A stretch of DNA of 64,000 bases from Natronococcus occultus SP4. Lineage in GTDB: Archaea > Halobacteriota > Halobacteria > Halobacteriales > Natrialbaceae. The notes under the pieces were generated by a model that saw nothing but the letters and a program-made list of their open reading frames with translations, ran no database searches and was not told where the DNA came from. This document shows positions 16,186 through 25,225 of the stretch, in pieces. The translations under genes were made by a program, and so were the position numbers. Position 1 is the stretch's first letter. Every line of letters starts with the position of its first letter. The stretch spans positions 1,293,001 to 1,357,000 of the forward strand of contig NC_019974.1 in assembly GCF_000328685.1 (NCBI RefSeq), written 5' to 3'.

Positions 16186-17151
16186 TCAGGCCGCTTCCTC
16201 GTGTTCGGCCCGTTCCCGAATCACCGCGCGGAGATCGTCCGCGTCGCGGAGTTCCTCGAGCTCCTCGCGTTCGACGAGGGCGGTGCCGTCGACGGAGTCA
16301 CGCTTCGCCCGGTCGACGACGTACACCGACTGAGACCGGGTCACCTGCCCGATCGAACTCATGATTCGGGCCCGCTTCTCGGCGGCCTCGGTGAACTTCG
16401 AGTGACCGGTGAGGACGACGCCACTGTCGTCTTCGTCCTCGCTGACGGCCTTGAACGGGGAGCGGACGGTCGGGTGGACCCGGTAGCCGGCCCGCGTGAA
16501 GACGGCGACGACCCGTTCGTCGGTCGGATCGGCGTCGGGATCCTCCGGGGTCGACTCGCTCTCGTGGACGTCGTCGGCGCCCTCGAGGACGTCGACGGGG
16601 CTCGTGAGGGAGGCGTCGAACAGGTCCTCCAGCGCCATCGCGATCTCGACGGAGGCGTTCATCCCGTCCTCGTACTTCGAGACGGTTCGTCGGGAGACGC
16701 CGAGCTGGCTGGCGAGCTGTCCGAGGCTCAGCTCGCGGTCCTCGCGTTCGTCGGCCAGCAGGTCGCCGTCGATGTTGACGTACAGTCCCCCGGGTGCCGC
16801 GTAGATGAGTGGCGGGACGTCCTCGATGAAGAGGTTGTACGCCGTATCGGGGCTGAGAACGGGAACACCGTGGCGGAAGTAGGTGACGTCGGGTTTCAGA
16901 TCCTCGTCTCGGCTACGCAGTCCGATCACCAGCGGCGTCGCCTGCAGGTAGGTCCCCAGGCGCCGCATCTCGTGACCGGTCTCCTCGTTGAAGGCGTCGA
17001 TGTTGCCCAGGATCTTCACGAGCAACAAGTTGTCGCCGCGGCGCGCCGCGACGTCGAAGCTCTTCGGACGGATCGCACACCGGTCGCTGACCACGAATCC
17101 CGCGTCCTCTAACATCGCGGTAACGTTGCCGACCAGTGCCGAGCGGGACAT
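16186..17151 (-). CDS. XRE-type transcription regulator of the conserved archaeal family
   Basis: 321 residues. An N-terminal nuclease-like fold (residues 1-130, [20 protein letters not shown]) is followed by an XRE helix-turn-helix at 141-165 ([20 protein letters not shown]) and a C-terminal domain repeating the N-terminal pattern ([20 protein letters not shown] ... VVLTGHS). This is the widely conserved archaeal putative HTH regulator family of unknown target. The protein starts at a leaderless promoter (TATA at 17171-17180). Confidence 0.9.
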   Translation of the reverse strand: MSRSALVGNVTAMLEDAGFVVSDRCAIRPKSFDVAARRGDNLLLVKILGNIDAFNEETGHEMRRLGTYLQATPLVIGLRSRDEDLKPDVTYFRHGVPVLSPDTAYNLFIEDVPPLIYAAPGGLYVNIDGDLLADEREDRELSLGQLASQLGVSRRTVSKYEDGMNASVEIAMALEDLFDASLTSPVDVLEGADDVHESESTPEDPDADPTDERVVAVFTRAGYRVHPTVRSPFKAVSEDEDDSGVVLTGHSKFTEAAEKRARIMSSIGQVTRSQSVYVVDRAKRDSVDGTALVEREELEELRDADDLRAVIRERAEHEEAA

Positions 17152-17170
17152 AGGGGATTGTAAGTGAGTC

Positions 17171-17180
17171 CATCTATATG
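17171..17180 (-). promoter_or_regulatory. TATA box for the XRE regulator
   Basis: On the minus strand the sequence reads CATATAGATG, centred about 25 bp before the ATG at 17151, which predicts a leaderless transcript. Confidence 0.55.
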
Positions 17181-17312
17181 AGTGTTGTCCCGCCGATCCC
17201 CGGGTGCAGGGTGGCGATTCGCCGACCGATCGGGAGGTACGCTTTTATATCAAAAGACGCCTCAGCGGCGGGATCCGAAGGTAGTTATCCGCCGATCCGG
17301 TACCGTCGACCG

Positions 17313-18602
17313 ATGACTGTCGTCGGGCTCGACGATACCGACTCGCGGGAGCGAGGGATGTGTACGACCTACGTCGCCAGGACGATCGCCGTCCGTCTCG
17401 AGCGGGCGGGTGCGTCAGTATCGCGGCTGGTGCTCGTCCGGCTCAACCCCGCCGTCGAGTACAAGACTCGGGGTAACGCCGCGCTGGCAATCCACACCGA
17501 CTGCGATCCCGGCCGGGCTCTCGAGATCGCCCGCGACCGCCTCGACGTCCTCGCGGAGACCGCCGACGAGCGGACCCACCCCGGGGTAGTCGTCGCCGAC
17601 CACGATCCCGACGAGGCGCCGGAGACGGTGAGTCGGTTCGCCCGACGGGCGATCCGAACGCACCTTGAACGGACCGACGCGACGGCGCTGATCGATCGTC
17701 ACGACTACCGGTCGTGGCACGCGGGCAACGGTCGCGGCCGCATCGGCGCCCTGGCCGCGATCGGCGCCTGGCGCGAACTCGCAGACTGGACTTACGAACA
17801 CATCTCCTATCGGGACTCCGATCGGTGGGGAACGACCCGCGAAGTCGACGCCGAGAGCGTCTTCACCGCGGCTGACCGGGGTTACCCCGAGGTCTGGGAT
17901 ACCGTCGATCGCGAGGAGGGAGAGACGGTCTGCGTTCCACACGCGCCGGGCCCGATCCTGTACGGGATCAGGGGCGACGATCCCGACGCGGTCCGGGAGG
18001 TCGGCGATCGGATCGAGAGCGAGCCCGTCGACGCGAGCCAGCTGTTCGTCACCAACCAGGGGACCGATGTCCACCTTCGGGAGGGTCGACTCGCGGACGT
18101 TCGGGACGGACGGGCCTACCGTCTCGACGGCCGGATCGCGAGCGAGCCCGAGACGGTCCGAGGCGGGCACGTGTTCGTGACCCTCGAGGCGACGGACGAC
18201 GACGAGAACGGCGAGTCGCTGACCCTCGAGTGTGCGGCCTTCGAGCCGACCAAGCGGTTCCGCGACCGCGTCCGGGCGCTGCGGGTCGGCGACCGACTCA
18301 CCGTCTGCGGCGAGGTCTCGCGGGGAACGCTCAAGCTCGAGAAGTTCGCCGTCCGTGCACTGGTCACCACCGAGCGGGTCACGCCGACCTGTCCCGACTG
18401 TGGACGAACGATGAAAAGCGCGGGCCGAGACCAGGGGTATCGCTGCCGTGACTGTGAGACGAGCAGCGCGGGGAAAGAACGGGTGCCGCTCGAGCGCGAA
18501 CTCGAGAAAGGCTGGTACGAGGTGCCGCCCTGTGCGCGCCGTCACGTCGCGAAACCGCTGGTTCGAGGCGGGTTCGACGCGCCGATCCATCCCGAGCGGT
18601 AG
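17313..18602 (+). CDS. tiaS: tRNA(Ile2) 2-agmatinylcytidine synthetase TiaS
   Basis: 429 residues. Starts MTVVGLDDTDSRERGMCTTY, the TiaS N-terminus, with RLNPAVEYKTRGNAA following. It ligates agmatine to C34 of tRNA-Ile(CAU) using ATP so that AUA is read as Ile. Domains: N-terminal TCKD-like ATP-binding region, ferredoxin-like, an OB-fold (about 270-350) and a C-terminal zinc ribbon CPDCGRTM ... CRDCET. A TATA-like CTTTTATATC (17237-17246) lies about 70 bp upstream, giving a leader of about 45 nt. Confidence 0.95.
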   Translation: MTVVGLDDTDSRERGMCTTYVARTIAVRLERAGASVSRLVLVRLNPAVEYKTRGNAALAIHTDCDPGRALEIARDRLDVLAETADERTHPGVVVADHDPDEAPETVSRFARRAIRTHLERTDATALIDRHDYRSWHAGNGRGRIGALAAIGAWRELADWTYEHISYRDSDRWGTTREVDAESVFTAADRGYPEVWDTVDREEGETVCVPHAPGPILYGIRGDDPDAVREVGDRIESEPVDASQLFVTNQGTDVHLREGRLADVRDGRAYRLDGRIASEPETVRGGHVFVTLEATDDDENGESLTLECAAFEPTKRFRDRVRALRVGDRLTVCGEVSRGTLKLEKFAVRALVTTERVTPTCPDCGRTMKSAGRDQGYRCRDCETSSAGKERVPLERELEKGWYEVPPCARRHVAKPLVRGGFDAPIHPER

Positions 18603-18626
18603 CCGCGACGGGCGTCCTCGGGGCGC

Positions 18627-18830
18627 CTACTCGACCGCGATCCCGCGTCGAGTGAGGAACTCGCTGACGTCCTTGATCTCGACCGGACTGCCGACGATCC
18701 GACAGCGGTCCTCGTCCTCCGGAACCACGGTAACGGTAAACTCCTCGTCGAGTCGTGGCTCGATGGACTCGACCGTCTCGCGGGGGAGCACGATCTGGGT
18801 ACTATCGCGCAACTGCGACGGTTCCGGCAT
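18627..18830 (-). CDS. Small VNG_1110C-like protein
   Basis: 67 residues from ATG at 18830 (an ATG at 18881 would add 17). Pattern DSTQIVLPRETVES ... DEEFTVTVVPEDED ... RIVGSPVEIKDVSEFL is that of a conserved haloarchaeal family named after Halobacterium VNG_1110C. A short swapped-hairpin (AbrB-like) fold is possible. Function unknown. Confidence 0.75.
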   Translation of the reverse strand: MPEPSQLRDSTQIVLPRETVESIEPRLDEEFTVTVVPEDEDRCRIVGSPVEIKDVSEFLTRRGIAVE

Positions 18831-19047
18831 TGATTGGCCGGAGCTACTGCCGCCGAAGGGATATGCGTGTCGACCTCTCATCGTCGATCGTTCCGAGACC
18901 GGGTGGTAGTACTCGGTGTTTTCGACGACCGGGATCGTATGCCGGGACAACGGGAGACGGAACGCGACACTTCCGGGCCGACGAGGACCGTCGCACGCGG
19001 GGTCGCATGGAAAGCGTTTTTCGGTGCGACCGGTTGAGTACAGACAA

Positions 19048-20163
19048 ATGGGGCTCGAGGACGATATCGAGGAGATCGAAGAGGAGATCGCCAACACGCC
19101 CTACAACAAGTCGACCGAGGCCCACATCGGTCGGCTGAAGTCCAAGCTCGCAGAGAAGAAGGAGAAGCTCGAAAACCAGCAGTCGGGCTCAGGGGGTGGT
19201 GGCGGCTACTCCGTAGAGAAACACGGCGACGCGACGGTCGCGCTCGTCGGCTTCCCGAGCGTCGGCAAATCGTCGTTACTGAACTCGTTGACCAACGCCG
19301 AGAGCGAGACGGGCTCCTACGAGTTTACGACGCTCGACGTCAACCCGGGAATGCTCAACCACCGCGGGGCGAACATCCAGCTGCTCGACGTCCCCGGACT
19401 GATCGAGGGGGCGGCGTCCGGGAAGGGCGACGGCCAGCAGGTGCTGGCGGTCGTTCGCAACGCCGACCTGATCGTCTTCGTGCTCTCGGTGTTCGAGATC
19501 GACCAGTACGACCGCCTCCAGGAGGAGCTGTACGACATCAACATCCGCGTCGACGAAGAGCCCCCGCGGGTGACGGTCCGTCCGAAGATCAAAGACGGGA
19601 TCAAGATCACCTCGAGCGCCGACCAGGACTTAGACGAGGAGACGATCTCGGACGTGTTGCGCGACCAGGGCTACGTCAACGCCGACCTGAACCTCCAGGA
19701 GAACGTCTCGATCGATCGGCTGATCGACGGGCTGATGGACAACCGAGAATACATCCCCTCGATCACCTGCGTCAACAAGGTCGATCTGATCGACCCCGAC
19801 TACAAGGAGCAGGTCGACGACCAGCTCCGTGAACGCGGGCTCGACCCCGAGGCGGAGGTCACCTTCATCAGCGCCGAGGCCGAGAAGGGACTCGACGCGC
19901 TCAAAGACCGCATCTGGGAGAACCTCGGGCTCATCCGAGTGTACATGGACAAACCGGGACGGGGCGTCGACTGGGAGGAGCCGCTCGTGATCGAGGAGGG
20001 CTCGACCGTCGGCGAGGCCATCGAAAAACTCGGTGGCGAGATGGAAAACCGGTTCCGCTTCGCCCGCGTCAGTGGCCCCAGCGCCACCCACGACGAACAG
20101 CAGGTCGGCACCGACCACGTCCTCGAGGACGAGGACGTCCTGAAGCTCATCTTGCGCCGGTAG
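19048..20163 (+). CDS. DRG/Obg-type GTPase with TGS domain
   Basis: 371 residues. Basic-acidic coiled N-terminus (1-45), then G1 GFPSVGKSS at 68-76, G3 DVPGLIEGAASGKG, G4 NKVDL, and a C-terminal TGS domain. Matches archaeal developmentally-regulated GTP-binding (DRG) proteins that associate with ribosomes. The DRG-specific insertion lies between G3 and G4. Predicted cytoplasmic translation or ribosome factor. Confidence 0.93.
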   Translation: MGLEDDIEEIEEEIANTPYNKSTEAHIGRLKSKLAEKKEKLENQQSGSGGGGGYSVEKHGDATVALVGFPSVGKSSLLNSLTNAESETGSYEFTTLDVNPGMLNHRGANIQLLDVPGLIEGAASGKGDGQQVLAVVRNADLIVFVLSVFEIDQYDRLQEELYDINIRVDEEPPRVTVRPKIKDGIKITSSADQDLDEETISDVLRDQGYVNADLNLQENVSIDRLIDGLMDNREYIPSITCVNKVDLIDPDYKEQVDDQLRERGLDPEAEVTFISAEAEKGLDALKDRIWENLGLIRVYMDKPGRGVDWEEPLVIEEGSTVGEAIEKLGGEMENRFRFARVSGPSATHDEQQVGTDHVLEDEDVLKLILRR

Positions 20164-20172
20164 GAGGTCGCT

Positions 20173-20190
20173 TCGGAGCGATCGCTCCGA
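20173..20190. promoter_or_regulatory. Perfect 18-bp palindrome before the second NhaC gene
   Basis: TCGGAGCGATCGCTCCGA, perfect dyad. It lies 10 bp after the GTPase stop and just upstream of a TATA-like GAATTATCA (20197-20205) that predicts a leaderless start at 20230. May be a regulator site or, as RNA, a strong hairpin ending the GTPase transcript; no T-tract follows, which favours the first. Confidence 0.6.
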
Positions 20191-20229
20191 TGAATCAGAA
20201 TTATCAGCGTCGACGGCATCGACACAGGT

Positions 20230-21903
20230 ATGTCTGAGTTCGGGATACTATCGCTGCTACCGCCGTTGCTGGCGATCGTGCTCGCGGTCGTCACGCGGCG
20301 ACCGATGCTCTCGCTGTTTCTCGGCGTCTGGTCGGGTGCGATCATCTACACCGAGAGCCTCGGCATCGGACAGACCTTCGACTGGATCGTCGGTGCAATC
20401 ATCGCCGACGAGGGCTTTCACGTCCAGATCCTGCTGTTTACGATCCTGCTCGGCTCGGGCGTCGCGTTGATCTGGCGGCTCGGCGGTGCGACCGCGGTTC
20501 GTAACTGGGCGACCAGCCGCCTCGAGAGCCAGCGTACGGTCGGGTTAACGGCATGGGTGCTGGGGATGCTCATGTTCTTCGACGACTACGCCAACACGGC
20601 GATCGTCGGCTCCACGATGCGCGAGATCTCCGATCAGTTCCGGATCTCCCGGGAGAAGCTCTCCTACATCGTCGACTCGACGGCCGCGCCCGTCGCGACG
20701 ATCGGGCTCTCGAGCTGGGTCGCCTTCCAGCTCTCGCTGATCGCGGGCGCCTACGAGGACCTCGGCGTCGACGGCGAGGCGCCGACGGCGTTCGAGACGT
20801 TCGTCTGGTCGATCCCGTACAACACCTACGCGCTGCTCGCGATCGCGATGGTTGGGATCGTCGTTTACACGCGACGGGACTTCGGCGAGATGCTCGACGC
20901 CGAACACCGCTCGTGGAAACGCGGGCTCGTCAGCCGCGAGGACGCCACCCCGCTCCAGGAGGTCGAGAAGGACCTCGGGAAGCCGATCGACGACCGTCCG
21001 ATGCTGCGGACGTTCTTCGCGCCCGTCGTCGTCCTCATCGCGGTCACCCTCGCCGGCGCCTTCTGGACCGGGTACGAGGCCTGGACCGCCGAGCAGGCCG
21101 AGGAGGGGGCGCCGACGGCGATCGGCGCCGCCGCCGAGGAGGTGGGGCTGATCCAGGTCCTCGTCGATATCGTCGGCGCCGGGGACTTCGCCGGCGCGCT
21201 CGTCTGGGGCTCGTTCGCCATGGTCGTCGCCGCGATCGCGATCGGCGTCGTCTACGACCTCTTCGACGTCGGCGACGGCGTCGACACCGTCATCGACGGC
21301 TTCCGGCTGATGGCGACGGCGGTGACGATCCTCGTCCTCGCGTGGGCGATCAGCGACGTCGCGGAGGCGCTCGGCACGGGTGACTTCGTCGCGGGGTACG
21401 TCGGCGACGCCATCCCGCTCGAGCTGCTGCCGATCGTCGTCCTGTTCGTCGCGGCCTTCGTCGCGTTCACGATGGGATCGTCGTGGGCGACGATGGGGAT
21501 CGTCACGCCGATCGCGATCCAGATCGTCTACGAGCTGACCGGCTCGTTCGACCTGATGCCCGTCGTCGTCGGCGCCGTCTTCTCGGGAGCGATCTTCGGC
21601 GACCACACCTCGCCGATCTCCGATACGTCCGTGCTGTCCTCGACGTTCACCGGGGCGGACCTGATCGACCACGTGCGCACGCAGTTTTACTACGCCGCGA
21701 CCGTCATGACCGTCGTGGTGGTCTGTTACCTGCTCTATGGCTACCTCGGGCTCTCGCCCGCGATCTTCCTGCCGATCGGGCTCGGCGTCCTCGCCGGGCT
21801 CGTCTACGGGCTCTCGGAGCTCGACGCGAGACGCAAGGGCGTCCGACCGATCGCCGCCGAGGCCGACCGCCCCGAGGACGGCTCGTCCGACGACGCCGAG
21901 TAG
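20230..21903 (+). CDS. NhaC-family Na+/H+ antiporter
   Basis: 557 residues, about 12 helices. Contains MLMFFDDYANTAIVGSTMRE and the ion-path motif FGDHTSPISDTSV in the second half, typical of NhaC/YuiF-type antiporters. Differs from the partial homologue at the left edge in having a DDY motif and a long central loop. Should expel Na+ in exchange for H+. Acidic C-terminal tail of about 25 residues. Confidence 0.92.
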   Translation: MSEFGILSLLPPLLAIVLAVVTRRPMLSLFLGVWSGAIIYTESLGIGQTFDWIVGAIIADEGFHVQILLFTILLGSGVALIWRLGGATAVRNWATSRLESQRTVGLTAWVLGMLMFFDDYANTAIVGSTMREISDQFRISREKLSYIVDSTAAPVATIGLSSWVAFQLSLIAGAYEDLGVDGEAPTAFETFVWSIPYNTYALLAIAMVGIVVYTRRDFGEMLDAEHRSWKRGLVSREDATPLQEVEKDLGKPIDDRPMLRTFFAPVVVLIAVTLAGAFWTGYEAWTAEQAEEGAPTAIGAAAEEVGLIQVLVDIVGAGDFAGALVWGSFAMVVAAIAIGVVYDLFDVGDGVDTVIDGFRLMATAVTILVLAWAISDVAEALGTGDFVAGYVGDAIPLELLPIVVLFVAAFVAFTMGSSWATMGIVTPIAIQIVYELTGSFDLMPVVVGAVFSGAIFGDHTSPISDTSVLSSTFTGADLIDHVRTQFYYAATVMTVVVVCYLLYGYLGLSPAIFLPIGLGVLAGLVYGLSELDARRKGVRPIAAEADRPEDGSSDDAE

Positions 21904-21951
21904 ACCGCCGGCTTCGCCACGCTTTTGAGATTTCCCGGCGTTGGTCCGGGT

Positions 21952-22746
21952 ATGGACGGTACGCTCGATCACGTCATGCTTCGCGTCGGCGATCTGGAGG
22001 AGTCGCTGGACTGGTACCAGACCCACCTCGAGTACGAGGAGAAAGACCGCCACGAGGGCGACGGCTTCACCATCGTCTACCTCGGCCCCGAGGAGATGGG
22101 TGAGGACGAGGCGATGCTCGAGCTTACCCACAACGAGGGCGAGGACGTCGAGCTCGGCGACGCCTGGGGTCACATCGCCGTCCGCGTGCCGGAGGGCGAA
22201 CTCGAGGACCACTACGAGCAGCTGATGGAGGAGGGCGTCGAGGACTATCGCGACCCCGAATCTTGTGGCGGCCGATACGCCTTCGTGACGGATCCCGACG
22301 GCCACGAGGTCGAGATCGTCCAGCGCGATCCCGAGCAAGGCGGGACCTGGTCGCTGGATCACACCATGATTCGCGTCGAGGACGCCGACGACGCACTCGG
22401 CTTCTGGACCCGCAAGTTCGAGTACGAACACACCGGTCGCTGGGAGTCGGATTCGTTCGCGAACTACTTCATGAAACCCGAGGACGCCGGCGAGGAGGCG
22501 ATGGCCGTCGAGCTTACCTACAATTACGACGGCCGCAGCTACGAGTTCGGCGACGCCTGGGGTCACCTCTGTGTCCGCATGGACGACCTCGAGGACGACT
22601 GGGACCAGCTGATGACCCGCGAAGCGGAAGACTACCGTGACCCCGAGAGCAACGACAACATGTACGCCTTCACGAAAGACCAAGACGGCCACGAGATCGA
22701 GCTGCTCGAGCGCGATCCCGACGCCGACTCGCTGTTCCCGTTCTGA
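21952..22746 (+). CDS. Two-domain VOC (glyoxalase/dioxygenase fold) protein
   Basis: 264 residues with two repeated VOC modules: first starts LDHVMLRVGDLEESLDWY, second LDHTMIRVEDADDALGFW. Each ends with DPDGHEVEIV or DQDGHEIELL, the usual glutamate metal ligand. Resembles lactoylglutathione lyase-type proteins; in haloarchaea the substrate would be methylglyoxal or another small metabolite adduct (inference). A T-rich stretch (GATTTTTCG) follows the stop. Confidence 0.9.
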   Translation: MDGTLDHVMLRVGDLEESLDWYQTHLEYEEKDRHEGDGFTIVYLGPEEMGEDEAMLELTHNEGEDVELGDAWGHIAVRVPEGELEDHYEQLMEEGVEDYRDPESCGGRYAFVTDPDGHEVEIVQRDPEQGGTWSLDHTMIRVEDADDALGFWTRKFEYEHTGRWESDSFANYFMKPEDAGEEAMAVELTYNYDGRSYEFGDAWGHLCVRMDDLEDDWDQLMTREAEDYRDPESNDNMYAFTKDQDGHEIELLERDPDADSLFPF

Positions 22747-22841
22747 GTCGCAGGCTCGATTTTTCGACGAGAGCGATACCGCGAGCGCAGGCGCGCGATC
22801 GAAACGCGAACCGTTTCCCCGCTCCCGTCCCGCCCTGAAAT

Positions 22842-23591
22842 ATGAGCCGCAGCGTCGGCGCGACCGAACTCCTCCGCGAGTTTCTCCCCGAGTGGACGAC
22901 GCTGCTGTTCGTCGCGCTCTCCTACCCTGGGAAGCTGACGCTGCTTGTCCCTGTGCTCGGACTGTTCTACCTCCAGGACGTCGGGCGAACGCTCCGGACG
23001 GGAGTCCCCGATGGGCGAGCGCTCTGTTCCGAGCGGACCGCGTACGTCCTCGCGGTCGCGCTCGGGGGGCTCGCGTTCGTCGTCCTGATCAAGGGCGCGT
23101 TCGCGCTTCCCCGCACCGACCCCAGTCTGCACGCGGTGTCCTCGAGCGAGCACGGCTTCCCGAGCGGCCACGTCATGGCGGCGGTGAGCACCTGGGGTGC
23201 GTTCGCGTTGTGGACGACCCGTAGCACTCGCGTTCGGCGGCTGCTCGCTGCCAGCGCGGTCGTCGCCGTCGTCGGCTTCGCCCGACTCGCGCTCGGCATC
23301 CACTACCTCGTCGACGTCCCCGCCTCGGTCGCGTTCGCTGTCGCGTACCTCGGCGCGATCGCCTGGGTCGCTCGCGGCGACCCCCGACGGGCGTTTCTCG
23401 CGGCAATCGTGATCGCCGTCCTCGCGGTCCTCGTCGACGCCGCCAGCACGCGGGCGCTGCTCTCCCTGGTCGGCACCGTCGGCGCCGTCGTCGGCTGGCG
23501 CGTCCTGGAGGCGCCGCCGGTCCGTCGGCGGCTCCGGGCGCGGTTTGGCGGAGAGAGCACAACGCCTATGTCCGACGGCTCCCGCGGATGA
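22842..23591 (+). CDS. PAP2-family membrane phosphatase
   Basis: 249 residues, about 6 helices. All three PAP2 motifs are present: K84 x6 R91 (KGAFALPRTDP), PSGH at 107-110 and RLALGIHYLVD (Arg148, His154, Asp158). Acts on a lipid or isoprenoid phosphate at the membrane. First gene of an overlapping operon: the next gene begins in its stop codon (ATGA). Confidence 0.92.
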   Translation: MSRSVGATELLREFLPEWTTLLFVALSYPGKLTLLVPVLGLFYLQDVGRTLRTGVPDGRALCSERTAYVLAVALGGLAFVVLIKGAFALPRTDPSLHAVSSSEHGFPSGHVMAAVSTWGAFALWTTRSTRVRRLLAASAVVAVVGFARLALGIHYLVDVPASVAFAVAYLGAIAWVARGDPRRAFLAAIVIAVLAVLVDAASTRALLSLVGTVGAVVGWRVLEAPPVRRRLRARFGGESTTPMSDGSRG

Positions 23592-24214
23592 ACCGAATGA
23601 CGAAACCGGAGCCGTTCGGTCAGGGCGTTCGCGTCCTCGCGATCGTCGCCCTCCTCGCGGCGCTGGCCGGGCTCGTGGTCTGGGCGGGTGCCAGCCCCGC
23701 CGAACCGATGGAACAGGAGCCGCCCAACGAGGTCGAGGTCGAACCCGACCGCGGCAGCTACGTCGGCGAGGACGTGATCCTCGGCGGCGAGGTCGTCGAG
23801 ACCGACCCCCTCGTGATCGCGACGCGCGCGAGCGGCTACGGTCAGTTTACGATCCTCGTGGACGGCAAGACCGATCGAAACGTCGAGGGCGACCTCGAAT
23901 CGGGCGACCAGGTGACGACCTACGGGACCCTCGAGGACGAGGAGACGCTGGCGGCCGAGCGGGTTACGGTCCAGAACCCCTCGGACACCCGCTACATGAT
24001 GCTCGTCTCGCTTGTGGGCGGGCTGCTGGTCGTCGGGCGCGTCCTCCGGGACTGGCGGTTCGATCTCGGCCGCCTCGCGTTCGTTCCGCGCGACCGTGCA
24101 CGCCCGCGTAGTGACGACAGTAGCGATTCGGCCCTCGGATCCGGGTCCGGGAACGCCCGTGCGCAGTCCGACGACGGCCTGGAGGCGCCCGCGGGAGGTG
24201 ATCGCGGTGGCTGA
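23588..24214 (+). CDS. Membrane-anchored OB-fold-like protein
   Basis: 208 residues. One helix near residues 16-36, then an extracytoplasmic beta-rich domain (residues 45-140: VGEDVILGGEVVETDP ... GDQVTTYGTLEDEETL) with the pattern of a small OB fold, then a second helix around 144-160 and a low-complexity serine-rich cytoplasmic tail. Sandwiched between a PAP2 phosphatase and a DUF457 protein with overlaps on both sides. Function unknown. Confidence 0.8.
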   Translation: MNRMTKPEPFGQGVRVLAIVALLAALAGLVVWAGASPAEPMEQEPPNEVEVEPDRGSYVGEDVILGGEVVETDPLVIATRASGYGQFTILVDGKTDRNVEGDLESGDQVTTYGTLEDEETLAAERVTVQNPSDTRYMMLVSLVGGLLVVGRVLRDWRFDLGRLAFVPRDRARPRSDDSSDSALGSGSGNARAQSDDGLEAPAGGDRGG

Positions 24215-24710
24215 CGTCCTCACCCACGTGCTGGCGGGCTACGTGCTGGGAATGGTGCTTGCCTTCCGCTACGACTGGATGGGGCCGGCCCACGTCACGA
24301 TCGTCATGGTCGGCGCGCTCGCGCCCGACTTCGTGAAAGCCGAGATCTTCCTGCCCGACGGCCTAATGCAGTACCTCCTGGGGATCCCCTTCTCCTGGGC
24401 GCCGTTGCACACGCTCGGCGGAACGATCGTCCTCGGGCTGTTGACGGCGCTGTTGCTCGCGCCCGAGTACCGCCGGCAGGCGCTCGTGCTCTTTTTGCTC
24501 GGCGCCGCCTCCCACCACGTGCTGGACGTCGCGCTCATCACCCCGTCGGGGGAGGCCTACGCCGTCTTCTGGCCCCTGCTGGAGTATCGTCCGCCCGCGG
24601 GCGGGCTCTACCTGAGCAGCGACCGCTGGCCCGCCGTGGTCGCGGGACTTGCGTCCGTCGCGGTGTGGGCGCTCCACCGGTACCGCGGTTCTCGAGACGA
24701 AATTCCGTAG
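24207..24710 (+). CDS. DUF457-type membrane-bound metal-dependent hydrolase-like protein
   Basis: 167 residues from GTG at 24207 (an earlier GTG at 24198 is possible). Begins VADVLTHVLAGYVLG and has GALAPDFVKA and a later SHHVLDVAL, the His/Asp pattern of the YdjM/DUF457 membrane family. Four hydrophobic segments. The start overlaps the OB-fold gene by 8 nt, so the three genes form one operon. Confidence 0.85.
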   Translation: MADVLTHVLAGYVLGMVLAFRYDWMGPAHVTIVMVGALAPDFVKAEIFLPDGLMQYLLGIPFSWAPLHTLGGTIVLGLLTALLLAPEYRRQALVLFLLGAASHHVLDVALITPSGEAYAVFWPLLEYRPPAGGLYLSSDRWPAVVAGLASVAVWALHRYRGSRDEIP

Positions 24711-24738
24711 GTCGTGGTTGCTCGGCTGGGACCGCTTT

Positions 24739-24828
24739 GTTCGAGTCGTTTTGGTTCGGATGGGGTGTCCGGTTCGAGTGAGACGTTCTGGTTCGAGTCG
24801 GACGTCCTTGTTCGAGTCGGACGTCCTC
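24739..24828. repeat. Five degenerate tandem repeats of about 19 bp
   Basis: Units begin with GTTCG at 24739, 24754, 24772, 24791 and 24810. The last two share GTTCGAGTCGGACGTCCT in full; the first three are diverged and shorter. Located just after the membrane operon and about 400 bp before the S-layer gene. Non-coding. Confidence 0.75.
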
Positions 24829-25225
24829 GGGGTATCGCGGGGTCGACTGCGTGAGTTCGATCCGAGTTTGCCGCTCAGAGTTTGCAATATCGGAGGAGGC
24901 TGAAGTAACTACATAGCTGAGTCTGGGTTACATCTATTCTATACTCATAACTAAGAAATACGTACGCTAGAGAAGTAGACTCAATAGATTCGTACTTTCC
25001 AATAACAGCTCACTCAGAGACAAAACTGCTCCGAAAATCAAAATACAGGCACTCTAGGACGGAATCGGATATATTGGAAAGTAGAGTGGTCGGTCAGAAA
25101 GCTTATTACACACTTGCCAAAAGAGGCGATTACCCCTACCCGGGGCGAGTCGGCTGCGACACGGCTGATGGTTGACTCGCTCTCCGCTCGATCGCACGCA
25201 AACCAACCCAACAAGACAACAACAA
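24829..25225 (+). promoter_or_regulatory. AT-rich upstream region of the S-layer gene
   Basis: Bases 24900-25115 are markedly AT-rich. GCTTATTACA at 25101-25110 is a plausible TATA box and would give a leader of about 95 nt, in keeping with the long leaders known for haloarchaeal S-layer mRNAs. The last 25 bases before the ATG are almost only A and C (ACCAACCCAACAAGACAAC), with no Shine-Dalgarno sequence, so the start should be unstructured. Confidence 0.6.

Noticed and set aside
20545-22692. 715-codon open frame on the minus strand opposite NhaC and the VOC gene
   Set aside because: Antisense to two well-supported genes; composition of Arg/Asp/Gly repeats typical of shadow frames in GC-rich DNA.
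24739-24828. CRISPR array
   Set aside because: Repeats are contiguous and only about 19 bp, without spacers; no cas genes.
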